A stretch of 64,000 nucleotides of DNA from Paramarasmius palmivorus. Lineage: Eukaryota > Basidiomycota > Agaricomycetes > Agaricales > Marasmiaceae. Below the pieces are notes generated by a model that saw nothing but the letters and a program-made list of their open reading frames with translations, had not been told where the DNA came from and ran no database searches. Position numbers and translations under genes: made by a program. The stretch covers positions 62,001 through 126,000 of the forward strand of contig JAYKXP010000021.1 of assembly GCA_037176845.1 (NCBI GenBank), read 5' to 3'. Numbering within the stretch: position 1 is the stretch's first letter; the number at the start of each line of letters is the position of its first letter. Below, in pieces: positions 1-11,679 of this stretch.

Positions 1-507
1 CCCTTCTTGCTATCACACGAGATACTTCTACTTCTGCTTCTATTCACGCCGTAGCGACAAAACTGAATGCTAGTTGTAGTAGGGGCTACCGGCATAGTCC
101 GAGCCGGTCTAGCGGTCACGTGAGCTCTATCTATGTAGTCATTCCTGTCGTAGCTACCTTTCCCAATCGCATCCACCGCGTTAGCAGCAGCTAGGGCTTC
201 CTCAGCCCCTCCTGGCCCACTCCATAGTACATTCGTCCCCAGACTCGAATTGACGTGTGATATGCTCAAGCTTCAATTCCTTCGTTCAATGAGTAGTACA
301 TATTGCACGCTATCACATGAATTACACTGTTTCCACTTTCGCGAGCCCACTTCGCAGTTGCTGGCAAGAATCACCTTATGAATCTTCTGAAGGCGCGGAA
401 CATATACATCAACCCGTCCTCACGAATCCCGCATGACAACCACTTTAAACGTTCAAATCACATTTAATCACCCAATACTCGTGCGAAAGCATACACATAC
501 CTGATAT
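1..507. other. No gene seen; edge of repeat-rich region
   Basis: No coding region is recognised here. The first 60 bases (a 'ctatcacacgagatac' stretch) resemble sequence near 15380-15440 and 8720-8780, so the window begins inside one of the dispersed repeats of this region. The stretch at about 390-500 is nearly repeated at 4830-4960, just downstream of another family member, showing that the 3' flanks were duplicated together with the genes. Confidence 0.5.
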
Positions 508-1569
508 TTACACCGCCGCATCATACCTAGGCGGCATCCATATAATACTCGTGTTCCCTGCATCTGAACGTGGAGGCAGAGGTCTCCAGCCACTATCCTC
601 GAGATGCACAATGCGTCTTTCTCTTTCAGCCCCCTGTGTCTCAGGCATGTCTCGATTACATGCCAGCAACTCCTGCTTCTTCCTGCTTGGAGTGTTAAGA
701 GCTAAGGTAGTGTGTGGGTAAGGGATGATTAATTCGGATACGGTGTATGGCGCAGGTCTCTCCGAGCAGGTCGGGCGGTTCTTGCGTCTGCGCCAGACGG
801 TAATGCAGCCAGCTGTGGCTAGTATGGTTGCAAGAACGACGCCTATGAGTATGCCTGCGAATTGACCAGAATTGAGCGATTCATTCGATGATTCGGATGA
901 GTTATCTGTGCTACTGGGGATTCTCATCCCAACTCTATATGTCAGCTTCGTCGAATGGTTAATAGGGCTAGCTTACGGAAATATTCCTCCTGCAGAGGTC
1001 GGTATCGAAGACACTGTATTGGGGGTCCTCATCCTGACTCTAGATGTGAGCTTTGTGGAGTGATCGATAGGGCTTGCTTACGAGGATATAGAATAGGCCC
1101 GGCTCGGAGTCGACGAAACCGTCACAATGGCCCTAAAGAGGAAGTTTTGTGACCTGAAGTTTCGGTCTAGACCAGGAAATGCCATTATCAATCACCAACG
1201 TACTCTGTATCTTGTGAGTCAAAAGCAGCAACCTGGAATACGCTGCCGGTGAGGTAAGTCAGGTGTTTCTGATTCTAGGGGTATGTGAACGCACCCAGCT
1301 CTAATGAAATATATTGTTCCTGAACCATTGAAAGCGCCATTGGCACTGACGTTGGTTACCCGAGGGAAGTCCGTAACGCCGCCAGGGTCGTCCAACTTCT
1401 TTGTACTTAGATAGAACTCTTGTGGGTCTTTTTCCTCCCTTGTCCAACTGAAAGTATTCGTCCGAAGAAATATCAGGGGCCGAGGAAGTTTGATTGTGAT
1501 TGCGTTTGTGGGAAGGAAGACCGAAAAAAGTGACGTGAATATCCTAATGAGCAAGGTTGAGCGAGACAT
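508..1569 (-). CDS. Single-pass membrane protein, DSGWRP/PPxY-tail family (member A, 284 aa)
   Basis: Six exons read on the minus strand: 1569-1295, 1242-1204, 1132-1082, 1039-977, 934-508 with canonical or near-canonical splice sites; the sum is 855 nt, in frame. The product starts with a signal peptide (MSRSTLLIRIF... ending PTNA), then a compact domain with a conserved Trp followed by a DP pair, a Ser/Thr stalk, one helix (GILIGVVLATILATAGC) stopped by WRRRKNR, and a tail ending EDSGWRP...MPPRYDAAV. Family function is unknown. Two oddities: the ancestral first mini-exon (1611-1592) has lost its GT donor (reads TG|AC), so the start used is an ATG inside the former intron; and exon 1039-977 (63 nt) together with its intron looks like a copy of the neighbouring exon/intron at 976-ca. 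915. Both keep the frame. A neighbour on the same strand, 2796-3910, is a relative. Confidence 0.72.
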
Positions 1570-2795
1570 ATTAATAAATTGGGAGAAAAGTCACAGAAAA
1601 AGGGGACTCATCCCAAACTGTAGGACGGGGCGAGTAACGATAATCAATGGGGTAGGCGACCGTGTTAAATCGGTAGAACTGCTGCTTAAGTATCGAAGGA
1701 ATGCCTCCTTCACAACTCCGAAGTCATTTGTCGTAGTTGCAGCAGGTGGCGATGACGCATCGGAAGTTGTCTGATCGGGTTATATTTTGACGATTTTGTG
1801 ATCTAAAGTGTGTCGAAGTCGGACAAATAAATAGTGATTCGTCAACGAGTGTCGGTAAAGAGGTGTGGAAACGGTTCTCGAGATGCATTGCATGATGGTA
1901 GCTCGCCAACCTTGATAGCAACCAACTACGGGAGATGAATTCCAACGAGAACTATGTTTGCATGGGCTGACTAGTGTATCAGTAACAAATAGAGTATCTG
2001 GCTGATTTTTGGTCGAGGCTTAGCCGGTACAGAGCACACCGTTTCAGATTTCTAGCAAAAATGACAACTTGACAACGCTACCTGAATGCATTGTTAAGTA
2101 TTACGGACGCATTATACACGCATTGTCGATAATGGCCGGCAATGATCGACGAAAGTGGGTGTATGGTTGCATTCTACGTGAATTCCAGCCCAAGCCGAAT
2201 AATATCAGCATAACGGTACTTGAACGATGACTATTGGTCACTGCTGAAGTTCTCTACTATACCATCCGATTCTGCACCACTGGCCCTAAAAGCTCCGTTA
2301 GACAAGGCCAAGTGCCGAAGAGTTCACAAAAGGAAAGTGTGAATTCAATATAAATCTTCAACTAGTATATCCTGGTAACGGTGAAAAGGGCAGGGTTATA
2401 TATTCCTGAATGTGCACATATCGGGCCGAAAGCTGGAGTCATTGGGAATGTTGTTGACGACCGCACGACCCCATTACAAGTTGTACGTTAAGGTATTGGA
2501 CTCGAAGCGCAGGCTTCAGTTGATGGAATAAAGATCCATTCATCAAGGGACAATGATTAATCATCGTCCGAGAGAAGAGTCAACCAAGCAAAAGAAACAG
2601 GTGACAATCACTGCGAAGAGGTATTGTCTACGACGGGCCAGTGAAACGTCTTGATATGACTAGGGCTGCTTAAGATGGTGTTAGCCCTCATTGGGGCTGG
2701 GTTATCTTGATTGGGATGAATCATTGATGATTGGTTCATGTTCGATCAATAGCATACTGAATCGGCTGTTTAAACTCCGTAATTATCTGCTACCA
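1570..2795. other. Intergenic, shared upstream sequence of the family
   Basis: No gene is recognised. The part nearest member A (about 1570-1700) aligns by eye with the sequence upstream of members B and C, including the motif cttaagtatcgaagg. The remainder (1950-2795) shows no coding signal I can support. Confidence 0.5.
1685..1699 (-). promoter_or_regulatory. Conserved upstream motif CTTAAGTATCGAAGG
   Basis: The 15-base string cttaagtatcgaagg lies about 115 bp upstream of the start of member A. The identical string lies at 6190-6204 upstream of member B, and a truncated form (cttaagtatca) at 3975-3985 upstream of member C. It may be a promoter element or just common ancestry of a duplicated unit; the sequence alone does not decide. 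Confidence 0.35.
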
Positions 2796-3910
2796 TTACA
2801 CTGCAGCATCATACCGAGGCGGTAAAAGGACAACACTTGCGCTCAAACTTCCTGGTACTGGTCTCCAGCCACTATCTTCAAGGTGCACAACACGCCTCTC
2901 TCTTTCTGTTTCCAGCGCGAGCTCTGAGAGTGGGCGACTAGGCGGGTTATTGTTCTCTGGGGGAGTACGGTTGAGTAAATCACGTTCATGTTTCTTCTCG
3001 CGATCAATATTCGGGGCGATGGTATTTGGGTAAAGGTCGATTGATGAGGCTGATGAGGTAACCTGTCCTTGTTTAGTGGAACGCTCGAGTCGTGCTTTGT
3101 GCCTCTGTCGGAATTTCATGGTCCCAATCGTCATTAAGAGTGTGAATGTGATTACGCCGATGAGCATCCCTGCGATTTGACCGGCGTTGAACGGTTTTGT
3201 GGTGTTGGATTCGGGGTTGGGTCTATCGCAGTGGGCATGTGTCAGGTCGTAATCACAAAATATAAGAAAGGGAATTGATGTTACAGTGTGCTAGTCTCTT
3301 CACTATTCTCTTGCGTTGTGGTAAAGGAGGTGCTAGGCAAGGTAGAGGAAGTACTAGGCAAGGTAGAGATTGTTCTGAGTTTCCCGATGTCACCCTAAGG
3401 AAACGCCAGCAAAAAAAGTAGTATAAATGCGACATACGGATCGGATTCTCCAGTAGAATCTGTTTGTTCCGAGACTATTATCGTAGTTTTATTTCCAAGT
3501 ATATTTTCGTTGAAATCAACGGCAAAAACTTGAACCAGCTTTGGGGTGTATCAGAGTCCGACGTTAACGAAAGAGAACATGAAATCACCCAATTTGGCTG
3601 ATATATATGGTCCCTGTACCACTCCGACGGCCATTGGCACTTATTGGCAAAGAGGATCCTGATGCCCCACCGAAAATATCAAGCGTCTCCTGTTCCCGTA
3701 CGTAGAATTCCATTGGGTCAGTTGAATTTCGTGTCCAGACAAAGGTATTATTTTGGCCTGCGACTGGTGAGTTGGAAAAGCCGATGGTGAGTCCTTCCGA
3801 GAGAGGGAGCAATGTAAGATATGATGCAAACATCCTGAGTATTACAGGAAGTGAATGCGAGTGAAATATCTGGAAGAAGTGGAGACTTACCAGAGAAAGA
3901 GGACACCCAT
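2796..3910 (-). pseudogene. DSGWRP/PPxY-tail membrane protein (member C), frame apparently broken
   Basis: The first mini-exon 3910-3891 (MGVLFLW) and exon 3834-3589 join cleanly and give a signal peptide and the extracellular domain (conserved FVWTR...DP). The next short exon, after the AG near 3532, has lost one C compared with its relatives (TTCAAG against TTCCAAG), so the FxVxAxDF reading is one base out of frame. A Ser/Thr stalk with two copies of TLPSTSS follows at about 3370-3290, then a helix near 3170-3110, and a tail HLEDSGWRP...LPPRYDAAV ending at 2796. I could not build a model joining all parts in one frame. Either it is an inactivated copy or a splice choice escaped me; a sequencing indel is also possible. 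Confidence 0.5.
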
Positions 3911-3974
3911 ACCAGGGGCAAGTAAGGACGAACAGTAGGAAAGGAGCGCCCTCAATACATTGCTGAAACAATCT

Positions 3975-3985
3975 CTTAAGTATCA
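3975..3985 (-). promoter_or_regulatory. Partial copy of the conserved upstream motif
   Basis: The string cttaagtatca lies 65 bp upstream of the mini-exon start of member C and matches the first ten bases of the motif found upstream of members A and B. Confidence 0.25.
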
Positions 3986-4987
3986 ATATCATCCCAGCGA
4001 CGAAATCAATCGATCAAGATGGTTGAAGTACTTGTAGTCATCCGAAATGTCTTGACAACCGTTGAGCATGGGAGGAGTATATCCAGCCACGATGTTGATG
4101 ATGTTGATGATCTCTTGTTGGGCGTCGAGAGGAGAAACCGAAGTGCCGCCGAAGCGGAGATGGAAAACGTCGTAACCCTAACCCAACCATTCCTCGGCGC
4201 AAATTGCTGACGCGCGAGAATTTTTTGGCTCTTTGGAGACTCTTGTCCTCAACGTCCATCATGTCGCCTTGTTCACTGGGAATATAGAGCTCCAGGATAA
4301 CTTGGATGTCTATGGAACATTGAGTGGTAATCTGCAGCGTGCCAGTGGTACGTCCATCGAGTTACATTGCCAATTCTGGATGTGCTGACGATGTATGTTG
4401 ATTTTCGGGACAACCACGAAAGCAGACAGAGCCGCTGTTTGGGGAAAATTGTTGAAGTTTGGATGGAAAAATAAGACGTATGATGGGTGCGTCGACATTA
4501 TCGCAAGTTTCCTTCGATTTTGTATCTAACAATCGGTTAGCACATAGTCGGTATCTCAAAGCTCTGTACTCATACTCACATCGATGTGTTTTCGAGCCGA
4601 AGATGGTCGAGCGTTATAACACAATCTCGTCCATGTGAGTCGCCCCGTGGACTTTGGATGTAGCAAGTAATATCACTGGATCGACGGAGTACAAAGTGCT
4701 CTCATTGACGTCGGCGGAAATCCAGGGGGTTAATTCAAATTGCGTCGAGATTCTTATCACAATCGGTGAACCTCATACACCAACTCCTTATCTTCGGAGG
4801 GTGCGGAACACATAAAGAAACCCGTCCACAATGTAAGATATCACGGCTCCTGCAAGGCAACCACTTTGAACATTCAAATCACAGTTAATCACCCAATACT
4901 CGAGACAGGCGATGGTACCTGCACAAGAATACATATCCTATTCGTGAAGTCCCGGAATTAAGATTTTTCGCTCTGAATACCTGATGC
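3986..4987. other. Intergenic; one copy of dispersed telomere-like repeat
   Basis: No gene is recognised. Bases 4128-4285 are one copy of the dispersed repeat described below (gtaaccctaacccaacc, then gacgcgcgagaat, then cttgtcctcaacgtccatcatgtcgc). The stretch 4310-4530 is closely related to 13455-13625. Confidence 0.5.
4128..4285 (+). repeat. Dispersed repeat with telomere-like CCCTAACCC core (copy 1)
   Basis: The order of landmarks is shared with copies at 7745-7860, 10935-11040, 13345-13460, 16395-16490 (weak), 23640-23770, 25215-25370 and 27690-27800. They are an 'aggcggaaaa' purine stretch, 'gccgtaaccctaaccc', 'gacgcgcgagaatt', 'ctcttgtcctcaacgtccatcatgtcgctctgttcactgggaat'-like blocks and often 'gaggtatcttggatg'. 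Copies are diverged and all lie on the same strand. Confidence 0.6.
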
Positions 4988-6103
4988 TTACACTGCCGCA
5001 TCATACCTAGGCGGCATCAATATAATACTCGGGTTCCCTGCATCTGACCGTGGAGGCAGCGGTCTCCAACCACTATCCTCGAGATGCACGATACGTCTTT
5101 CTCTCTCAGCTCCCTGTGTCGCGGGCATATCACGATCCAAAAGCTCTTGCTTCTTCCTGCTTGGAGCGTTAAGAGCCGAGGTTGTGTGTGGGTAGGGAGC
5201 GATGAACTCGGATACTATGGGGTGTTCTGTCGCTCGGTTTTTACGTCTGCGCCTAAAAGCGACGATGCTGATTACGGCGAATATGGTTGTAAGGATGATG
5301 CTGATGAGTATTCCTATGAGTTGACCATCGTTCAGGGAGGATTGGTTTGATTGGGCCTCAGAAGGATTGTCCGACGAGGGAGTAGGTGCTGTTAAATGTA
5401 AAGTCTCAGTGGTTATATTGGTTCTATATTATATTAGCAGGTGGCGGGAAACAAGGGCAGAAAGCAACCTACGGTGTCGGAAATGTTGTCGTATTGGAGG
5501 TCCTGGTCCTAACTCTGCATGTAAGCTTTATTGAATCATCAATAGGGCTGACTTACGGAAGAATGGCTTCTGCAGAAGTCGGATTCAGAGAGACCGTTAC
5601 ATTGGTGACAAAGAGGGGCTGGTGCAACCTGTTACAATATGTCTGTTTAGCCTTATCAAGGGCCAACGTAATCATTATATGTGCCCACTTGGTATCCTGT
5701 GAATCAAAGGCTAGAACTCGGAATAAGCTTAGATACGGGTGGGATAAGTCATATGTCCATGATCCCTTGAGTAGATGTACACACCCAGCTCTCGCGAATG
5801 ACATATTTTTTGAACCCGTTATCTCACCCTTGGTATCGAGGATAATTACTTTGTGGGTGTGTGTAGCACCATCAGGTTCGTCCAACTTTTGTTTTTTCAG
5901 ATAAAAAAGTAGCGGATCATGTGTTTTCAACGTCCAGATATAAGAAATACTCCGATTAGCCACCAGGGGCTGAGAGAACTCGATTGTGATTGCGTTTGTG
6001 AGGGGGAAGACGAGGAGGAATGACGACAATTTCCTATTGGACAAGACTGAGCGAAATATGCTCCAATCAATTAGGAGAAGACCCACAGAAAGAGAGCACC
6101 CAT
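4988..6103 (-). pseudogene. DSGWRP/PPxY-tail membrane protein (member B), probably inactivated
   Basis: Close relative of member A. The exons 6033-5785 (249 nt), then 39 nt ending in 'gataccaa', then the QPLFVT exon, read cleanly and match member E in length and phase. The tail (NDGQLIGILI helix, FRRRRKNR, then HLEDSGWRP and MPPRYDAAV) ends at 4988. Problems: the first mini-exon 6103-6084 (ATG GGT GCT CTC...) has no GT at the expected donor (TG|GG), the internal ATG that rescues member A is ATA here, and the junction near 5400-5350 into the stalk cannot be made in frame. I read this as a decaying copy, unless an alternative start or splice is used. Confidence 0.5.
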
Positions 6104-6189
6104 TTAAATCTAAAGCTTAAAAAGGGCGGGCTCGGAGTAAAGAGGATCAACGGGGAAGGAGAGGCTTCAACACATCAGTGAAACTGTCA

Positions 6190-6204
6190 CTTAAGTATCG
6201 AAGG
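6190..6204 (-). promoter_or_regulatory. Conserved upstream motif CTTAAGTATCGAAGG (copy)
   Basis: Identical 15-base string to the one upstream of member A, here about 90 bp upstream of the mini-exon of member B. Confidence 0.35.
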
Positions 6205-7744
6205 CATGCCTGCAATCAAATAAGAAACCGTGGTCAATACCTTCAGCGCATCTAAACTTGTCCAGGCGGCCTTCTATACCCATGCATCTCGGTGCTAAAT
6301 ATTTCTCGATATGCACTGCATGACAGTAGTTTTCCAAACCTGATAGTAATTCATTTACGGGAGATGAGTTCGCAGTTGACAACTCGGAGTATCACCTCAA
6401 TTCATAGTAAAGACCAGTCTCGCCGCCGAGGCGGAAGAAGCGGTAACCCTAATCTACCTGTTCTCTTACAGTAGCTTGACTTTTCAGGAATGGATAGTTC
6501 GGATACGGAGTTGAAGGACCGAGCCCTGATCTGGTACTCATCAAAGAAGTGGTGATTTCCTGTGCTAGTATTATGATTGCGTAAAAGGTATGATGGTGCG
6601 TTTAGGTATTATCAAGTCCTCGAATTTGTGGGAGATGAACTTGCAGTAAGTATGACAGAGGGAAAGTAACCCCAGTGAGGGCGCATTTGAATGAGTTTGT
6701 ACAGTAAGAATACCGCACCTGTTCTACTCCTCATCATGCGCAGAAACGAAGAATCAATTGGACCATGATATCTTTGAAGGGAAGGGAAGTTACACGCAGA
6801 ATGCCATCAATTTGTTCATATGTACCAATCTATTCTTGTCTTCAACAGTCTTTTATGCTATGTGATGTCAGTGAGTGATAGCTATCATTATGCACGAGTG
6901 TGAAGCCTGAGGTTGCCATGTATCCTTTTTGTATACACTCCAGAAACATGATCTCCAGGCTGTTCATTCCACGCTCAAGATCACTATCGCTTGTGCCGAG
7001 ATAACCATCATGGTCAACGAACGACGCGATTAGTGCACATATTGGTTGATTATCCATTGTCCAACTACTTTCAACTTGGTACCCGCCTCGTGATTTCATC
7101 ACGGACTTTACTTTTAAGACAGGTTCGCGGGTGGTACATCTTCATGATAGTGATTACATACCGTCACTCCCACTCTTCAGGTGAGGCGAATTCGGAATTC
7201 GAGTGTGGTATTGATGCCCTCAGTTTACAATGCTGCGGTATGATTGAACATATGTATTCCTGTTGCAGCACTGCAAAGAAAAATATAACTGAAAGTTCTG
7301 ATGTTACCAGCATTGGCGGTGGTGGTGGCAACAGACAACTAGTGGGCTTTTATGTCCGCAATAACGGTAGCGAATGTACCTTGCCATTGCCAATGTTTTT
7401 TTCCGTAATATCACATATCTGTAACTTAGTAAAAAAGGACGTTTAGAATGGATGAATGAATCGTCGTCTTCGTGCACCTACATACCGCAGAGATTTCCAT
7501 CAATTCATCGCGAAACGATGGAGAACGTACAATTGAAAATTCACCCCAAAAGACTTCATTCTGCCGGGTACAAATCTGCTGCGCTTTAGTTCGGGGATTA
7601 TCGTCAAAGATGTACAGGCTCTTGAAGGAATCATGATCACGAGTACCTTGATTCGGATCAATTGTACGTAGGTCTTGAAAGCTTGAACGACTAGCTTATC
7701 CGATTGTCGAGCATCATGAACGTCGAAGAGAAAGCAATTGAGCT

Positions 7745-7860
7745 ACCGGAGCGGAAAAAGCCGTAACCCCAACCCGACCGTTAACACGACGCGCGAGAAT
7801 CTGACACTCTTGTCCTCAACTTGAACGTCCATCATCTGGCTCTGTTGGCTCGGAATGTGA
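7745..7860 (+). repeat. Dispersed telomere-like repeat (copy 2)
   Basis: Carries gccgtaaccccaacccgacc, gacgcgcgagaat, cactcttgtcctcaac and gtccatcatctggctctg in the same order as copy 1. Confidence 0.55.
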
Positions 7861-9729
7861 AGAGAAAGACTGGACTGTGATATCAATGTACGTGCGTTGC
7901 GTTTCCTCCAAAAATTCCAAGTGTGTTAACTCTACGTCTAGTTTTCCGGATTGATACAGAATTGACAGGCTATTAGTCAAACCCACCTTCTTACATTCCC
8001 CAGCACAAAAACGGTGTCATTTCCCATGCTTTACTCTCAAGCATTCGTTCATCGTCCGGCGTCCCACCTTCTTAGACCCTGAATAAAACAACATTCCGAC
8101 TTGGCACACCTCATGGCTTCACGGTGTTTCTACGAGCAATGCCTTTTTTGTTACCGTGACTTGGAGACAGGAATCTTAGGGAGAGAATGGAGAGAAGACT
8201 GACTTTCGTGAGTACAAAAGATCGTTCCACGAGTTCGCTTCCTCACCCTCGCTCTCCGTAGATTGTACGTGCCTCCTCTCCAGTTTCTACTCACCTATTT
8301 CATGGGCTGCTGTGACCGATAGCGAACTTTCACATTAAGTTAGAGATAGACATGCGTGCTTTGCCTCACCACGACAACGAAGTGTGAGAGAGCGTCGAAA
8401 GGTCAGGTGCAGTAGTTTAAGACAGCGTCTTCGGGGTTAGGCAAGCTTTAGGCAAGCTCTTTCCGTGTGTACCCCACCGCGCTGGCCTCGTGAATGGTTG
8501 AAAGAAACCAACGCCAAGGAGTACTATCTTTGGGAAACGAGGCCCTTCGTTCATGTTGTCATTATGTTCCTCTCACGTCATGATGCATGATGACCTTCGA
8601 AAGTCTCGGCGCTTCAATGTGTTCCATTCATGTCACTATGACCTCGCCTTCGCTTATCTGCCTAGATCATTACGATAGATGCCCCAATCCGTACCTTCCT
8701 TATGTCCGCATTTCCCTTTCCCGCTATCACAACCGTTCACCTTCTATCACACTGTAATATATCCCCTATTTCGTGGTCTGCCATGCGGCAACATCCATTT
8801 ACTTGAGACGACTTTACTCCGTTAGGGAATTCGAAGTACAGTACTATACATTTCCAGAGTCGAATTCATGCATTGAGTGTCCATTCCACATCTTTGGCGT
8901 TTCTTTTGCTGTTGTCTTGCTAAGATGGTTTTCGAGGGAATGACGCATTTGGTAGGTAGTATTCGTGACAGATCGTAGCCAAAGATGTGACGAGTAGGCG
9001 TTCCGAGGTCAAATAGGTATGTTGACTCTCCAACATCCCTGAAACGGTGAAATCGAAGGGATCCACGACACATCACAACCTCGGGAGCAATATTCATTGA
9101 TCTTTGTATTCGGTAACCTCTCTTCACGTGTTAATCGCCTTTTCAGCCCATCAATCTACGCACGATACATGTTTAGATTCTAAAGCATATACTTTGATTG
9201 TACTACAATCATTGTAGACCAGTGGTTTTCAAGTGATTCAGCTGCGCTCGACTTACCAAGGGATACGAGACAGGAAAAAACTGTGTGCGATAAAGGAGAA
9301 TGGGCAGCTTTCAAATGATGAATTCGTTTCGCATTAAGAAGAGCCTTGTGTAAGGCGCCCGTATCAGCGCTCGTATCTACGGACTTCAGTCGTTTGTTGC
9401 TTCTTTACCACTATGTTGCCCGAGTAGCTTAGCTCCTCGTAGTTTCCCTTTGGTTACTCGAGTATACACAGGTCATTAGCAGCCATGTGTGGTGAAGTTG
9501 ACAGAGACACGTTACCTTGCTTGTTTACCTAGCAATATATCTAACACTGTTCCCAGATCTGCAGCTATTGATTTGGACTTGGCTTCATGGAATTGCATCG
9601 TCGATACTGCCTCGTCTACGCTGGAGTAACTGGTATCCTGTGCGATACGCACAAAATAGACTATGCATCAAGTAGTTGTCAACAATATCCTATAGCAAAT
9701 GATAGAGTCGTCCCGGCAAATTCGGCCTC

Positions 9730-10500
9730 CTGAGAGCGGTTGTTCAGGTTGTTCGGTGATGAACTCACAAAAGTACGTCGCAACCAGCTCGTTACCGAAA
9801 CACTTACATCTCTCGGCGAACTAAAGATGCGTATATTAGATAAGCATCTTCAATACAAGTCAAATCATCTTAAATACAAACCCAGTGCATACCCCAAAAT
9901 ACAGAAGAAGCCACCGCCACCACCGCCAACCTCGGATCCAGCACCTGCACTACCCCACTACATCTGTGTTAATGATGAAGCAGGTGAGTTCTCGATCATA
10001 AATTGTATCATACGTGATATATTATCACTAGACTTGTAGATAACTCTAGACACCATGATCAAGTGCCTTCCGAGAATACCTATATTGAGAACAGCATTCG
10101 AATGGACACAAAAGATGGCAGTCATGACCGCTCTCAACTAGGCTGAATCCCGAGGTTGGTGCGGGGAAACGTTGGTAGGAAGGAATACACGAGTAGTACC
10201 AGTCACGGAAATGATGTTGAGCTCACTCTCCGGGAATGACACGCACCTCTGCAAAACCTGTCAGTAACTACTTATAGGAGATGAATATGCAGTTGGTGAC
10301 TCGGATAAGTATCACCTCAATTCGGAGCAATCGGGCCCCGGAGTCTCCAAAGACTAAAGTAGGGAGTGCAACCGCAGCAGGGCTTCTTGACGCTTTTGAC
10401 AATACATACATACTCACATGTACAGAGATGAGATTGGACCATGATGCACAAAGAGAAAGAACGCCAAGGCGACTCTTGTCCTCAAGGTTAATCATGTCGC
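9730..10500 (+). repeat. Segmental repeat, partner at 22650-23640
   Basis: The start 'ttcggtgatgaactcacaaa' matches 'ttcggtgatcaactcacaaa' at about 22682, and the 3' half 'cctcaattcggagcaatcgg' matches 'cctcaattcggagcagtcgg' at about 23481, with long similar stretches between. Further partial copies of the 3' part lie at 24690-24870 and 6345-6420. No protein is recognised in it. Confidence 0.65.
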
Positions 10501-10934
10501 TCCGTTTACTCGGAATGAGAGAAAGACTGGACTTGAATTTGGAATATTATATCAATGGTATGTTCACCAAGACCTCTGGGTAAATCCAGAGCGTTGAGCT
10601 TGTCGCAAGTTCAAAGGGTCCAATAATAGAAGCTGGTCTATCACCGGTGTTGAGACAAGAGTATCTATCGCTCTAGTTCATCGATTTGTGTTAGCTGAAT
10701 ATGTTAGGACATGCTTTGTATCATTAGCGTCAAAGACAGGAACTTGGGATATATAACTATGACTTTGAATTTGAATTTGGCAACCATAATCAAAAGCATA
10801 CATCAATTTAAGATCGATGAAAGCGCCGATTGCCGTTCAAACTGGGTCAGAGAAGGCTGTAATCCTATAAATGCACCCTACCTCTTGATTGTCGAGAAAG
10901 AGAATGTAAAGAGCAGGACTGAGGGAGATCATGA

Positions 10935-11040
10935 AGGTTGAGAGGCGAAACGACCCTAACCCAACCATCTTCAGAAATTAATGACGTGCGAGAATCTTTG
11001 ATGTCGTTCTGTTCGCTTGGAATGTGAACTGTGAAGAAAA
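10935..11040 (+). repeat. Dispersed telomere-like repeat (copy 3)
   Basis: Carries gaaacgaccctaacccaacc, gacgtgcgagaatc and gatgtcgttctgttcgcttggaat in the common order. A further 3' part alone is found at 10470-10530 (cttgtcctcaaggttaatcatgtcgc). Confidence 0.5.
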
Positions 11041-11679
11041 GACTGAATTGTGATTACTGTCCCTCGTGTGCGGAACCCGAGCCACATCACCGTCTCTGTA
11101 GATAGGCCCAATATTCACCAGTGGCGGCGTCAATTATTCGGACCTGAAAATTGAGAAGGAAATGAATGCAAAAAGGAAAGAGGAAAATCGGTATCTGAGG
11201 CGCCGGATATATGAGGTTTTTCTGCTCAAACACATATAGTTTACGCCGGTGGTTACACGTGCCTTCCAGAGCGTCAAAGAGCATTTTTCCTGCTCTGGAA
11301 AACACAGGCGCCCAGAAAGATGGTCTTTAACGCTGCTGGAAATACGATATTTCCAGCCCTTTGTCTTTTCCAGCATATGCTTTTTCATGGCGAATATCGA
11401 CGGACAAAGGACCTCCATTTTTGGACCCGAAAAGGTCGCAAATCAGTGGCGGTCTAAGCTCAATTTTCAGCTTCCTTTCCGCTGTAATTTCCTCCGGAAT
11501 TTCCTTGTCCGCATAAACGGGGCTGCCACGAGTGGATGTATCTTACCATATCCTCATCTTATACCACCACCTTTGGTGCTAGCTCACAGCCTCAGGGTAC
11601 CGCCATCCCCTCAGCCCTCTCCAACACACGTTCCGGGTCCATAACTTTGTTACATTCCTGTCGTTGCGGCACTAGAAAT

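Larger units (their letters stand above)
6205..11679. other. 5.5-kb gene-poor stretch of dispersed repeats
   Basis: I recognise no gene. Open frames here are short and show no family motif. What can be seen is repeat material: telomere-like repeat copies at 7745-7860 and 10935-11040, a segment at 7030-8840 that recurs in diverged form at 13180-15500 (shared landmarks: 'gtgcacatattggttgatta', 'gacttggcacacctc', 'ggccatgcggcaa'), and a segment at 9730-10500 that recurs at 22650-23640. A cluster of ttccag/ctggaa words lies at 11260-11375, between two weakly inverted arms near 11115-11165 and 11480-11530. Confidence 0.5.

Noticed and set aside
872..1152. Two short plus-strand frames over member A
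   Set aside because: They lie opposite the duplicated exon and intron units of the minus-strand gene and show no independent signal.
6991..7446. 151-aa plus-strand frame with Cys-rich middle and a Gly run
   Set aside because: Part of the segment repeated near 13180, where the frame is not kept, so not under coding constraint.
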